Of a DNA stretch of 64,000 nt, positions 24,930-35,879 are shown piece by piece. The stretch's first letter is position 1. Every line of letters begins with the position of its first letter. The translations under genes were made by a program, and so were the position numbers. Source of the stretch: Balaenoptera acutorostrata (lineage: Eukaryota > Chordata > Mammalia > Artiodactyla > Balaenopteridae); assembly GCF_949987535.1 (NCBI RefSeq), contig NC_080064.1, forward strand, positions 132,832,708 through 132,896,707, given 5' to 3'. The notes beneath the pieces are model-generated. The model had not been told where the DNA came from, made no database searches, and saw only the letters and a list, made by a program, of their open reading frames with translations.

Positions 24930-25362
24930 AAATCAAAGATAAGGTTATGATAGTTTCCTAGGCCTCTCCAACCTCCCTCATTCTCAGAAGGCCCATCTAT
25001 TAGGTGTCTCCCCTCCCAGCTCTATCCAGAGAAATCAATGCATGGCTTCAGTAGAACGGGGCCAAGTGCAAGGCTAAGAAGGAAGGAAGCAGTTTGAGTA
25101 TGAAGCACAAGGTCCCTACTGTGTTGAGTCAGCATGGTCGAGGCTATTAAAATGCCATCTTTTTCTCCCTCCCACTCCTCTCTCTCTTCCTCTACCTCAA
25201 TATTCCACATCCCAGACTGCTTTTAATCCTATTGGGAGGATATACAGCAAGAAAGAAAGGAAAAATAATGAACGGCTGTATTCCTTGGCACATGAATAAC
25301 ACTTTCCCTTTTGGGGCTTCAAGAATAAAAAATGAGAGGCTTTTAATCTTGCTAACTTGTGC

Positions 25363-25402
25363 AAGTGTGTGTGTGTCCATGTGTGTATGTGTGTGTATAA
25401 AA
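25363..25402 (+). repeat. Imperfect (TG)n tract
   Basis: GTGCAAGTGTGTGTGTGTCC followed by ATGTGTGTATGTGTGTGTAT. Confidence 0.8.
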
Positions 25403-25429
25403 ATGTAAACTACCACTGTGGGAAGAATA

Positions 25430-27890
25430 ATGCTGATTTTGAAAATCTGCTAAGGCAAAAGAAAGCATTATTCCAGAATAAGGTGTGTTAGAGGCCAGTG
25501 GGAAAAAGAACAGCAGATGATTTTGTTTAGGGCTGGGTGAATTAGGAAATACCCTTTTCAGAGCTAACTCTAAAGAGATGAGATGTTGTTGCCAAGATGT
25601 GTTTATCAAATGTCTAAACCGTCTCACAGGATGTGAAATTTGGTTCAGCTGTGTAAAATAGCTCTGTATTTTTATTTTAGCCAAAACTCGGCCAGACTCA
25701 CAGTCAGTTCCCTCCCCAACAGAGTGAAACAGCAACAAGGACAACAACAAAACACACTGAAACAGCAGAGTAAATGTTGGCAGGAAGCCTGTTGTGATCC
25801 AGCCTTGCTTTTTAGAAGGAATCTCTCTCAGTTTGATGCATTGCTTCTTCTCATAACTCCTGATGGCTTTTCTTATGATAAAATAAATTGAAGTGAAAAG
25901 AGAATATTGCCATTGGTAATTCCTTCTACTTTAAAAAAAAAAAAAGAAGCAGGCAAAATTTCCATGCTCCTGTTGACTTTCTCGTGGCTCTAACAGGCTA
26001 TGGAAATGGTGCAAAGCAAAGCCACAGTTAGAATAGTCGGGTGTGAATACAGACCACATGCCTCGCTACTTGTGCTTCTTTCTGGAGCAGTCTGTTTTGA
26101 GTGAGCCGGCCTCCCTCTGGTTAATCATTTGACCTGGTGAGATTCCACCAGGTTGCGTCTCTGGTGACTCAGACAGAGCCTGGGGCATCACTGAATTTAC
26201 ATTAAAAATCAGATTGGCGTCTGGACACCCCCCCACCCCCCTCCACACACACTTAATAAGCATCAAGTTGTGCACTTCCCTCTATACTGATGGCGCTGCT
26301 GGCTGTTTGTGTTGTTTTTGGCTTTGAGGTCTTATAGACCAGCCAGCTATTGTGTAAGCATGGTCTGTCTGAGCTGCTTCGGGGCTAGCTGCCTTCTTAG
26401 AAGTCCTCTTGCTGTTCATTATTTTGCCAGCAAGCTGTTACTATTGTGAATTTAAAATTCCTCAGTCTATAAGATGGTGAAGTGTAGAAAACAGAAGTGC
26501 TTTAAATCTTCAAGATTTTTTGGGATCTTCATTTCTATAATTTGGGATAGGGGTTTTAAGCCAGTGTAGAACTTGTAAATTTGCTGAATGTCATACAGAA
26601 TTTGGGGATGGGGGTTAATACTAAACTATTCTGCTCATGCTGTTTTAAAAACTTCTGGTGTGTGTGCCTTTTTATTTTTGTTCATCATACAGTCTATTCA
26701 GAAAAATTATAAATAAAAAAAAAAACATTAAGTAGCTCTTGGCAGAAGGTCAAAAACCAGCATTGCAGGGAAGGTATTTAAAAGTCTTTTAAGTGTGGCT
26801 ATTTGTATAAGCAATAACCGAACATTTCTTATGACCAGGGAGGACTATTTTCACAGTCTTTCATGGAAATATTTCTAGACGATTTCTGTGGCTCTTTTCC
26901 TTGAGCTCATTTATTTGCTTTTGCTTTAGAACAGAGCATTTTAATGAGCAGTTTTATGAGCCTAACCTGCGTTCTGCAAGCTCCACATGACTGGATTCCT
27001 GTTACACATAACCTTTGCCCTATTTTCCATTAAAACACAAGACTTTCCTATAATCAACTTTGTACTAAGACCTTAGAGGAAAGAATGCAACAAATACTTT
27101 GGTCTACTATTCAGCCCACTAAATATGTTTTTTAATTATTTGTTGTTTCCTTGTTGTTTTAAAAATTATACATATTAATATTTTAATCACAAATTCCTTT
27201 CTTTTCTAAGATGCTTATATCCTCATTGGTTTCATACCTTTACCTAATCCAATATTGCCATATCCCTCTGAGTAAAAACCTATTTAGCTGTCTTTATAAT
27301 CCATTGAGGCAGGTATAAAGGCAAGATGAACCCCAAATCATTTTGGAAATAGGAACTTTCAAGAAAAATAAACCACACAGTTTTGTTAATCTTATGTATA
27401 ATTGCCGGTGCCAGAACGTTCCTTCTTATGGCAAAGCTAGAAAACCATCTGATGCACGTTGACTCCTTCTCTTTGTCTTTTAATTGAAAGGTCAGACAAC
27501 TATTTTCCATTTTATACATAGTATCCTAGATATTTTGGTATAGACTGACTTTTTTTCTCTAACCTGAAAAATCCAAATTTGTTTAATTTTTCTTCCAAGT
27601 CCACTTTCAGTGTTTTAATGCGTTTTATTGATGTCTGCTAAACATTCAAGTTCTCCCTTTCATTTGAGCAGGCTGCAGAACCCCTGGAAGGGTCTAACCA
27701 TACTAAGAACAATGGAGCCGTTGTTGTTTGGCACACTCAGCTCCCCTCTTGGTCATGCATTCCAGCCACGTTTTGCCTTTTAAAACTATACTAAGAATTT
27801 AAGGTAGTCTGTGGTTCCTTATAACACCTAGCTCTTTTTCTCCCCTGCTTACTTCAGTCAATCTGTCCTCATCTTACAGTCTTATTTACT
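25430..27890. other. Repeat-poor intronic block
   Basis: About 2.5 kb without recognisable transposons, apart from A-runs (25931-25944, 26717-26727) and a C-rich run (26228-26242). No exon or RNA gene seen. Confidence 0.45.
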
Positions 27891-27899
27891 TTTTCTTTT

Positions 27900-28130
27900 T
27901 AGAACAAGGAGGGCACTCTTTAAAACAGAGTGAAGTAAGTTTAAGGTAAACGAAAGGAAATCTACTTCACATAGCGGGTTATAAACTTATGGAACTCATT
28001 AGTTCCCAAAGGTGGTGCTGGCAGGAAAGGTAAATGAATTAAAAAACCTCTTAGCCAAATTTATGAATGAGAGCCACAAATGGCTACTTAGAAAACCAGG
28101 GCTCTGCCTGATTTTTACAGTTGAAGTCAG
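27900..28130 (+). mobile_element. Possible CR1/L3-type ancient LINE relic
   Basis: The stretch from AAAGGAAATCTACTTCACAT through AACTTATGGAACTCATTAGT reads like the end of CR1/L3 ORF2, where a Phe-rich block precedes an LWN-type motif near the C terminus, as I remember the family. Very diverged. It could instead be unrelated unique sequence. Confidence 0.35.
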
Positions 28131-28789
28131 AGAGTTGCTCCAAGCCTTCCCACAGGAGGTCACTTGAGATCTGTTGAGTCGGCTGACCTTGGGTCTGGCC
28201 CATGATGGGATTTCCCAAGGATCCCGTGTCCTCTCAGTACTTGTCTCTCCTTGGTCTCACTGAGGCTCAGAAGGACCCTACAGGCCTGTTCTGGGATCGG
28301 CAACTTTCTTTTTGAAATAACTTTTTTTTGGTAACTTTTCCTTTACCGTCCACCCTCTATCTACCACAGTGCCAATTATGACTGTCAGGGAATGGTGACG
28401 TCTGTCCAGTGGAAACTAGCTGAGATCACATTTGGATCTTAAAACATAGATACTTTCTTTTATGTAAAGTCAGGCCTTTCTTTTTCCTGGGAATTTTCAG
28501 GCATCAGACCGTAAATAGCATTTTTACTTCATCCTGTACCCTGTCCTCCGTAGAACCTTCAATCCCCTCACCCCTTCTGCTTTTCCCAGATCTATATCTG
28601 CAGGGGTTCTCAACCTAGGACAATTAAAAAAAATCGCAGGTGCTCCAGGCCTCATCCCAGACCGAGTAAATCACAATCTCTCTTATTTTTAAATAAGCAA
28701 TAAATGTGTAGGAGGGAGAGATCAATTCTGATGGTCGAGGGAAGGTTATCACATAGATAACCATCTCACAGTCTTCTATGCTGGATATA

Positions 28790-29140
28790 AACTTAAAAAA
28801 ATTTTTTTCAAAGACAACTGGGGAAATGTAATGTGAACACTGAATATTTGTAATGTTGAGAAATTATTAATATTTTTAGGTGTGATAACAGTATTGTGGT
28901 TATGATTGTTAAGGGTCCTTTTCTTTTAGGAATACACACTGACATATTTACAGATAAAATTATATGATGTTGGAGTTTGCCTCAAAATAGTTGAGGAAGA
29001 TAGAACAAGGATGTCCATGTGGTGAATTACTGAAGCTGAGTAATGAGCACCTCCAGGTTAATTTATATTATTCTCTCCACTCTCTCTACTTTTACACGTA
29101 TTTAAAATTTCCCAAATAAATAGATTTTTTTAAGAGTCAC
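28790..29140 (+). mobile_element. Old L1M-type 3' end
   Basis: AACAGTATTGTGGTTATGAT, TTAGGAATACACACTGACAT and TTAAAATTTCCCAAATAAA resemble the terminal part of ancient L1M 3' UTRs. A second partial copy of the same block follows immediately. Confidence 0.6.
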
Positions 29141-29144
29141 TGAT

Positions 29145-29270
29145 GTTAAGAAATTCTTGTTAAATATTTTTGAGGTGACAATGGTACTATGGTTATGTTT
29201 TTTTGAAAAGGAGTCCTTAATCTTTTAGAAATACCAATTGAAATATTAATGCATGAAATGGTAAAAAAAC
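29145..29270 (+). mobile_element. Second partial copy of the same old L1 3' block
   Basis: TGTTAAGAAATTCTTGTTAAATATTTTTGAGGTGACAATGGTACTATGGTTATG re-reads the motif order seen at about 28850-28910, and TCTTTTAGAAATACCAATTG that at 28920-28940. It is either a tandem duplication or an independent insertion. Confidence 0.5.
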
Positions 29271-30521
29271 AAATGGAGTCATTGAGGTCATTGCAGTTTT
29301 TTTAATTATAGTAAAGCAAAAACACACAATTTTTACTTTGTCATTGAAAAAAATTTCTCCTCAGGAATATATCCACAAACCGCAAGTTGAAAAACAATGC
29401 TTTAGAAAGTTATGTAAATCCTGCTCTGTATTTTACCTGTTTTTACCTAAAGATTATGCCAGTTTCCAAGTACAACTTTGAGTTGTACATTCTGTAGATG
29501 AGTGCGTACAGAAGAGTAAAAACCACCAAACACCGGGTGTGAGCAGTTACAGTCCTTAGCGATGTAGCGTTTATCACAAGAGTAGTGGCTTTAAAAACCA
29601 TTTGGTTATATTCCAGTTAACATCAGCCTTCAGTAGATATGCATTGAGATGTACGAAAACAGTCCTGGATGAAAACAAAATTCCACAGGCTTTCCCCATT
29701 ATCAGTTTAATTAGTAAATTCAATCTTAGCTCTCTGACAAATTTTTCAATGAAACACTGATGATTAACAAATTTCTCTGATTTGGGGAAGAAGGAGAATC
29801 TTGGCTCTGAGATTAGGATATTCATGAGCAACAAAATTGTCATTAAACTAAAATCAGATCCCAGCTGACTATCTGGAAAATCCACAGATTAGAAAATTCT
29901 CATTCATGGATGAATGAGAATTGAGTGTGATACCAATACCTTCATGATTTCAAGTGGATATCTGTAAAGCATATTATTCTCTATTCTTGTCACCTTAAAG
30001 CGGTAAATGCTCATTAAACTCCATCTCCATACTGACAGTATCTCAATAAAAGTTAAAATTAAGTGCACAACTGATTACCTTAATGAGATCATTTTATGCT
30101 CTCTCAAAGTCTCACTTGACACTATAACCAAAAGGAAATAAAACTTTTGTACACTTAACCAGGAAACATAGGATTTATCAGGGAGCCATTCTGAGAATAT
30201 CAGTCTAATGTGAATATTTTTAGCAGCATGAGTCAGCAATATTGTTTAACAGTGGAACTGGAACTTAAGAACAGGATTGTTACTGTGTAACCATTTATAA
30301 AGTTTTCTAAATGAGCAGAATTTCTTTAGAACTTAAAAAGAAACCTTTATTTAGAAAAATATAATACCATGTACCTACACTTGTGTCTACACTGTCCAAT
30401 GAGGTAACCACTATGGTTACTGAGCACTTGAACTGTGCCTAGTCCAAATTGAGATGTGCTGTAAGTGTAAAATACACACTGGATTTCAAAGACATGGTGG
30501 GAAAAAAACAGAAAAAGAACT

Positions 30522-30591
30522 AAAGAAGGAAGGAAAGAAAGAAGTAAGGAAGGACGGAAGGGAGGGAGGGAGGGAAGAAGGGAGGGAGGAA
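30522..30591 (+). repeat. GGAA/GGGA-rich low-complexity tract
   Basis: Purine-only stretch of GAAG, GGAA and GGGA units inside the hAT relic. Confidence 0.9.
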
Positions 30592-30623
30592 ACTATCTAA
30601 TGATGTTTATATTAATTATACAT

Positions 30624-31014
30624 TGTATCAGTTTTCTGGTGCTGCCATAACAAACTACCACATACTAGGTGGCCTAAACAACAGAAATTTATTTTCTCAC
30701 AATTCTGGAAGGTAGAAATCTGAGCTCAATGTGTCAGCAGAATTGGTTTCGTCTGAGGCCTTTCTTACTGGCTTATAGGTGGCCATCTTCCCTCTGTTAT
30801 CATCTGGTCTTCCTTCTGTGTGTGCCTATGTCCAAATTTTCTCTCCTTAGAAAGACACCAGTCATACTGGATGAAGCATAATACCCTAATGGTCTCATTT
30901 TAACTTAATTACCTCTTTAAAGACTCTATCTCCAAATGCAGTCCCATTCTGAGATACTGGGAGTTAGGACTTCAACAAAGGAATTTTGAGGAGATCCAAC
31001 TTAGCCCATAAACA
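30624..31014 (-). mobile_element. MLT1-type MaLR solo LTR (- orientation)
   Basis: TGTATCAGTTTTCTGGTGCT, CCATAACAAACTACCACATA, TTTTAACTTAATTACCTCTT and TCCAACTTAGCCCATAAACA are the reverse complement of an MLT1 LTR of the ERVL-MaLR group, nearly full length. No internal region is present. Inserted into the hAT relic at 30.4-31.15 kb. Confidence 0.82.
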
Positions 31015-31273
31015 TATGTCAAAATGATAATATTTTGGATGTATTTTGTTAAATAAAACATTGTTCAAATGCACTTCACTTATTTTGCTTTACTTTTTTT
31101 AATGTGGCCACAGAAATGTGGCTTGCATTATATTTCTATTGGTCTGCACTGTATTTTATATCTTTGGAGTGTTAAAACACTGTATCCATCACCTGTTGGA
31201 GGAGTAAGAAAAAGTTCTAATTATGAATAAATTTCTCACTTTCTATTTAATTCCACTTTTAATACTCAGTTTT

Positions 31274-31298
31274 TTGTTTTGTTTTGTTTTTTTAAATT

Positions 31299-31349
<51 letters not shown>

Positions 31350-31611
31350 TGGCTGTGTTGGGTCTTCGTTTCTGTGTGAGGGCTTTCTCCAGTTGCGGCA
31401 AGTGGGGGCCACTCTTCATCACGGTGCGCGGGCCCCTCATTATCGCGGCCTCTCTTGTTGCGGAGCACAGACTCCAGACGCGCAGGCTCAGTAATTGTGG
31501 CTCACAGGCCTAGTTGCTCCGCGCATGTGGGATCTTCCCAGACCAGGGCTCGAACCCGCGTCCCATGCATTGGCAGGCAGATTCTCAACCACTGTGCCAC
31601 CAGGGAGGCCC
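31274..31611 (-). mobile_element. CHR-type SINE (- orientation) with expanded (TTTA)n tail
   Basis: Reverse-complement CHR body with a 3' tail that has grown into about twelve ATTT units (about 31300-31350), a likely length-variable microsatellite. The duplication AATACTCAGTTTT is at 31261-31273 and 31612-31624. Open frames of 60-96 codons across it are SINE translations, not genes. Confidence 0.95.
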
Positions 31612-31787
31612 AATACTCAGTTTTACTGAGGTATTGCTAATGAGCAAAAGCAGTGAGATGGTATATAAAGATCATGAAATGTACACAAGGAAAATTAGGT
31701 CAGAGTTCCATTTGGATCTTCCTCTCTTTATGATCTCAGGTACATCTTTTTCCCTCTCTGTGCTTTAATTTCTTCTTCCTTAGTGAA

Positions 31788-32010
31788 TAATAATGGCTAA
31801 AATTTATTGAGGGTTTATTATGTGCCAGGCACTCTTCTGAATTCTACCCTAGTAATTTATGTAATCCACACAACAACCCTTTGAAAGGTAATAATGATAA
31901 TAGGTACCATTATTACTCTATTTGACAGAAAACTGAAGGACCCAGAGATTAATTAACCTGCCCAAGGACACAGAATTAGTAAGTGGTAGAACCAAGTGGT
32001 CTAACTTGAT
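31788..32010 (-). mobile_element. MIR relic (- orientation)
   Basis: TATTATGTGCCAGGCACTCT, CCACACAACAACCCTTTGAA and CCTGCCCAAGGACACAGAAT. Confidence 0.85.
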
Positions 32011-32971
32011 CACCTCCTTTATTCCTTCCCATACTTCTCTCTCATAAGATTGTTTTGGGAATCAACTGAGATGGTGTCCGTGAATGCATTTAAAAATTAT
32101 TGACAGTTATTTTTTTGGTCTGTTTTCCTAGAAATGATGCAGATAATGCTATTGTGTTTCTCTTTTGATCAGCAAATGTGTATGTCTTCCTTGACTGCCT
32201 GGTCATTTCAGAGCTAAAAGAAGTGACTGTGTCTGTGTTTTTAATACATTATTGAACCACAACTCTTTAATTCAGAAATCATTATATCTATTTTACTTTG
32301 AAAGTGTTTATATGGATTGAGTAGACATAAACAATTGGCAGAGGGAATATCATAGTACTCACTAATAATAACATTTCTGGGAATTTTGAAGCCATGGTTA
32401 GGAAAAAGGGAAATTCGGGGGAAACTGTGAATACATGCATTAGTACATTTTCTTAGCAATATTTATATCTCTAATCTAAAGTTACCTTGTTATTCTGTAA
32501 AGGAACAACTTGATCTGGTCATAAAAAACATTATTTGGAACTGTAGATTGATTGATCAACATCTGTTAGTGGTTGTAGTCTGATATCTGCTCCTAAACTA
32601 CTTTTAAAACAGTCTAGGGGAAGAAAGATTTTAAGAAACCACATCAATTTTTCTCTTATACTTCAAGTCATGTTTACAAATTTTATTAACACAGCCCTCA
32701 GTACAATCTCATGTATACAAACTTTAAAATACTATAGAATTTTTCTAATAGTAATTGCACCTTTTCATAAATTTACCTTAGAAGAGTTTTAATTTTTATT
32801 ATAAATGAAACCGTAAGTTGCTGATCTTTAAGTCATCTTGTCTCTCTTAACTTTCACCACTCTGTGAAAAGTAGACAGGATTTGATAGCTGAAGCAAATA
32901 TCAGTATTAAGGTGAAGCAAAGTAAGTTTTGTTTTAAATATATGTTCCATCCTCCATATTGGTAAGCAGGC

Positions 32972-32972
<1 letters not shown>

Positions 32973-33034
<62 letters not shown>
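32973..33034 (+). repeat. (AC)n microsatellite, about 31 units
   Basis: Uninterrupted AC run. It explains the poly-Val-Cys minus-strand open frames. Confidence 0.98.
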
Positions 33035-33039
<5 letters not shown>

Positions 33040-33279
33040 TTCAGAAGAGGGATGGAGAGAAGTAACAAAAGACAAACTCCAGACTCAATGGTTATAACTT
33101 CTGGTATATAGCTCTTTGTCCAATCAATCTTACTTTCAATATCAGTAGTTTCAGCATCTACAGTATATTTTATTTTTATCATCTTCATGAATTTCTATTT
33201 TCTGCAAACTGAAATTTTGCCTAAATTGAGACAAACTTCCTTACATTTTAGAGTATTTGTTAATTGGGAACGACTATCT

Positions 33280-34610
33280 ACAAAGACAGGAGTTCTGTTT
33301 TTGGCAACTTTGGAAGTAACTTTCCAATTCCAATGTATGTGCTGTCTATTTTATGACCCAGACAGATGTGGTCCAGTGCTGTCACCAGAAATGTTCCACC
33401 TTTGAACGTTGGAAACAAGAAATTTGCAATATCTCAACATGGCGAATTTCTTCTGATCTTACTTTCATCTCTCATATTAACAGAAACTAATCTAAATTGT
33501 CTAAAACAGCTTTTAGATGTTTTATCTGGATCATCTGGTAAGGCTGTTGGGCCCTCAAGGTGTATTCACTAATTCATTTGTAGGGATGGATGAAAAAGTT
33601 ATCTTGAGGCCTTTGGGAATTCTGCAGTAGAATTCTGTGGTTGACAGCTTTATCAACTACAGTGTTCAGTGGACCTTGGAGAAATTTAAAACCCTTGACT
33701 GTAGCTGCTTCTTTAAAGGCTTCCTTTTTTTCCCTACACTCTTGAAAGAAGTAACGATTCTACCTAAAGCATTTTACCATTGTGTGTTTGTAATCCACTG
33801 CATTCTTTTTCGTTTGTTTTTTACATGTTTTTGCATGTAAAGCAAGTGATACTGTATTTATATTGAACTTTTAAGATTATTTACCTCATAATGTAAGGAA
33901 GAACTAAATTAATGCTTTCATAATACTTGAATTTTATTGCCCCTGCTTTCTCTAAGGCTTTATTAACTTTACTGTGATGCATCAGTACTCATCCATGTAA
34001 ACATTTCTGAAGAACGAAACAATAGATAGATTTTGTTTTATAATATTTATGATTTTTCTTTCACATCTTTGTCCATCTTTCAGTCTTTATAACAAGACCC
34101 AATGTTTCATTGCATAGACCTTATAATCCCTTAATACCCTGATTCTAAAATGAATGAGCTTTAAGAATATCTGTTAAACAAATGGTATGATGGATGTAAT
34201 AACTTGAAATTTCCCTGCAGTTATGCATTTTAGATAAGAAAAGTAGAATTCCAAAAGCATAGATTACTCTTTTGAAATGATCATTTTTGTTCCTAGTCTT
34301 CAGGTATTATCTTCTTACAAATGAAACCACTAAGATTTTTCTTGTGATCATAATATTTGGTTACTTGAGTATGAAACATTTGTGATGATAGTGACGTTAT
34401 AGAATTAGCAGCACCAAAAGAATCACTCTGAATCACAGAAGGGCTTTCATTGTGACCAACATCATGAAGAATTGTTTTACGTCTATAAGGCATTTCTCAC
34501 AGGACTATATTTGGTCATCCTAGTAGCATTTGGAAGTACATCTTTCATTTCAAGGTATTTGTAGATCACTTTTGTTGGTGGGGTGAGTATCAACCCCACC
34601 CTAATCAAGA
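33280..34610 (-). pseudogene. Possible decayed processed pseudogene (source gene not recognised)
   Basis: On the minus strand, several non-low-complexity open segments follow one another in different frames. About 34600-34483 reads KYLEMKDVLPNATRMTKYSP; 34493-34293 reads MPYRRKTILHDVGHNESPSV and on to KKIIPED; about 33765-33590 reads a 60-residue segment with GFKFLQGPLNTVVDKAVNHR; about 33565-33280 reads over 90 residues with one internal stop (DDPDKTSKSCFRQFRLVSVN; GTFLVTALDHICLGHKIDST). Composition looks protein-like and the order is collinear, as in a reverse-transcribed mRNA broken by indels. No poly(A) or target duplication was seen, the 5' side runs into a MIR, and I could not identify a parent gene. 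Chance open frames remain possible. Confidence 0.28.
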
Positions 34611-34621
34611 ATGGAGAAGAG

Positions 34622-34865
34622 GTAATATTATATAGCAGTTAAGAGAATACATTCTGCAATTGGAATATCTGTATGGAATCCCCGCTGTACCACTTATTAA
34701 CTAAGTGACTTTAAGCAAGTGAGTTTGCTTCTCAGTCTCCTCATCTGTAAAATGCAAATAACAACAATAACAACAATAATAATAATATCTACTTCATAAG
34801 GTTGCTGTAGGATTAAATGGGTCAGTGAATGTAAATCAGTTTGAAAACTATCTGACATTTTACTG
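34622..34865 (+). mobile_element. MIR relic (+)
   Basis: ATAGCAGTTAAGAGAATACA, TACCACTTATTAACTAAGTG, TCCTCATCTGTAAAATGCAA and AGGATTAAATGGGTCAGTGA. Confidence 0.85.
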
Positions 34866-35099
34866 TCATTTAGTGAGATTTTTTTTCATCATAACTTTCA
34901 ATGTAGAAATGTTTCCATATGGTAGAAGTCAGTCTACCAATTTGGTTGAAGAAAAAAAGAAAAATATAGCCCATTAACTAGTATATGTAGTAATGTAACA
35001 AGAATGTATCAGTGTAGTAATGGTATCCTCTAAGGATTGTCTGAGCATCATTTTAGCCCTATAACTTTCACCTTTTTCTTGTGGATTTGCCATCAACCA

Positions 35100-35325
35100 T
35101 TATGATCCCTGCCTTCAGGAAACTTTCATTTTGGTTAGGGAAATGGACATTTACATACCTAACAAAGATACAAGACAAAGGATAAAAAATCTAAACTGGA
35201 TGTTCAGAGGGTGTTGTGTTTTACCTGCAGCATTCAAAGATGTGTTACATTTGCGCTAAACCGTGAAGGACGAACAGGTGGAGGTGTAAGAAAAAAGTTT
35301 TAGGCTGAGAGAACATCATGAATAT
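35100..35325 (-). mobile_element. L2 relic (- orientation)
   Basis: ATGATCCCTGCCTTCAGGAA, GGACATTTACATACCTAACA and TAAACCGTGAAGGACGAACA follow L2 in reverse. Confidence 0.55.
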
Positions 35326-35329
35326 CTAA

Positions 35330-35870
35330 GTGTTTTATTCATTTGGACTCTTTAGGGCATAAGTAACAGAAATTAAATTCAAGTGTACTCAACTTTTTAA
35401 AAATAACAAAACCATTTACTGACTGGTGTAACTACATAATCCAGAGGTAGATAGAGCTGTCCCAGCTGGATCCAGACATTCCAATAATGTCTTTAAATAT
35501 CTGCCCCTCTCCATGTCTCAGCTATGCAGTTCTCTCTGTTGACTTCATTCACTGGCAGGTTTGACCCCTCTTCTCTCTGAGGCAGGCTAGCCCTCAGGCT
35601 TACATCTTAAAACGTTTTCATCCTAACTGAAAAGGAACGTCTCCTTCCTAACAGTTCTGACAAATGTGCTGTGATTGGCTTTGCTTGGTCACGTTGCCAT
35701 CTGTCATCGCAGAGGCCAGGCCAGATGGGTATCTGGGGGGACTTGGCCCTATCAGTGAGGTCCCATCTAACCACCAGAACTGAAAGTGGAGGAGAGGAGG
35801 CTTCCCAAATTTATATTTGGTCTACCAAAAGAGGAGGGATGGCAAGACCTGTGATAGAATAGAGAGGATG
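35330..35870 (+). mobile_element. Ancient dispersed repeat, family not named
   Basis: GGGCATAAGTAACAGAAATT, AATCCAGAGGTAGATAGAGC, CTCAGGCTTACATCTTAAAA and GATTGGCTTTGCTTGGTCAC follow a mammal-wide repeat I recognise by sequence but cannot name confidently. No structural ends were found. Confidence 0.45.
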
Positions 35871-35879
35871 AAGATGGAT

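Larger units (their letters stand above)
30388..31151 (+). mobile_element. Non-autonomous hAT-type DNA-transposon relic, split
   Basis: Left end ACACTGTCCAATGAGG with GAGCACTTGAACTGTGCCTA and GAGATGTGCTGTAAGTGTAA. After an LTR insertion it resumes as CAAAATGATAATATTTTGGA and ends AATATTTCTATTGG-like, TCTGCACTG (inverted-repeat mirror of the left end, ATTATATTTCTATTGG). A GGAA-rich run and an MLT1 LTR lie within it. Subfamily not named. Confidence 0.65.

Noticed and set aside
32828..33188. Three overlapping frames rich in Val-Cys
   Set aside because: Translation of the (AC)n microsatellite.
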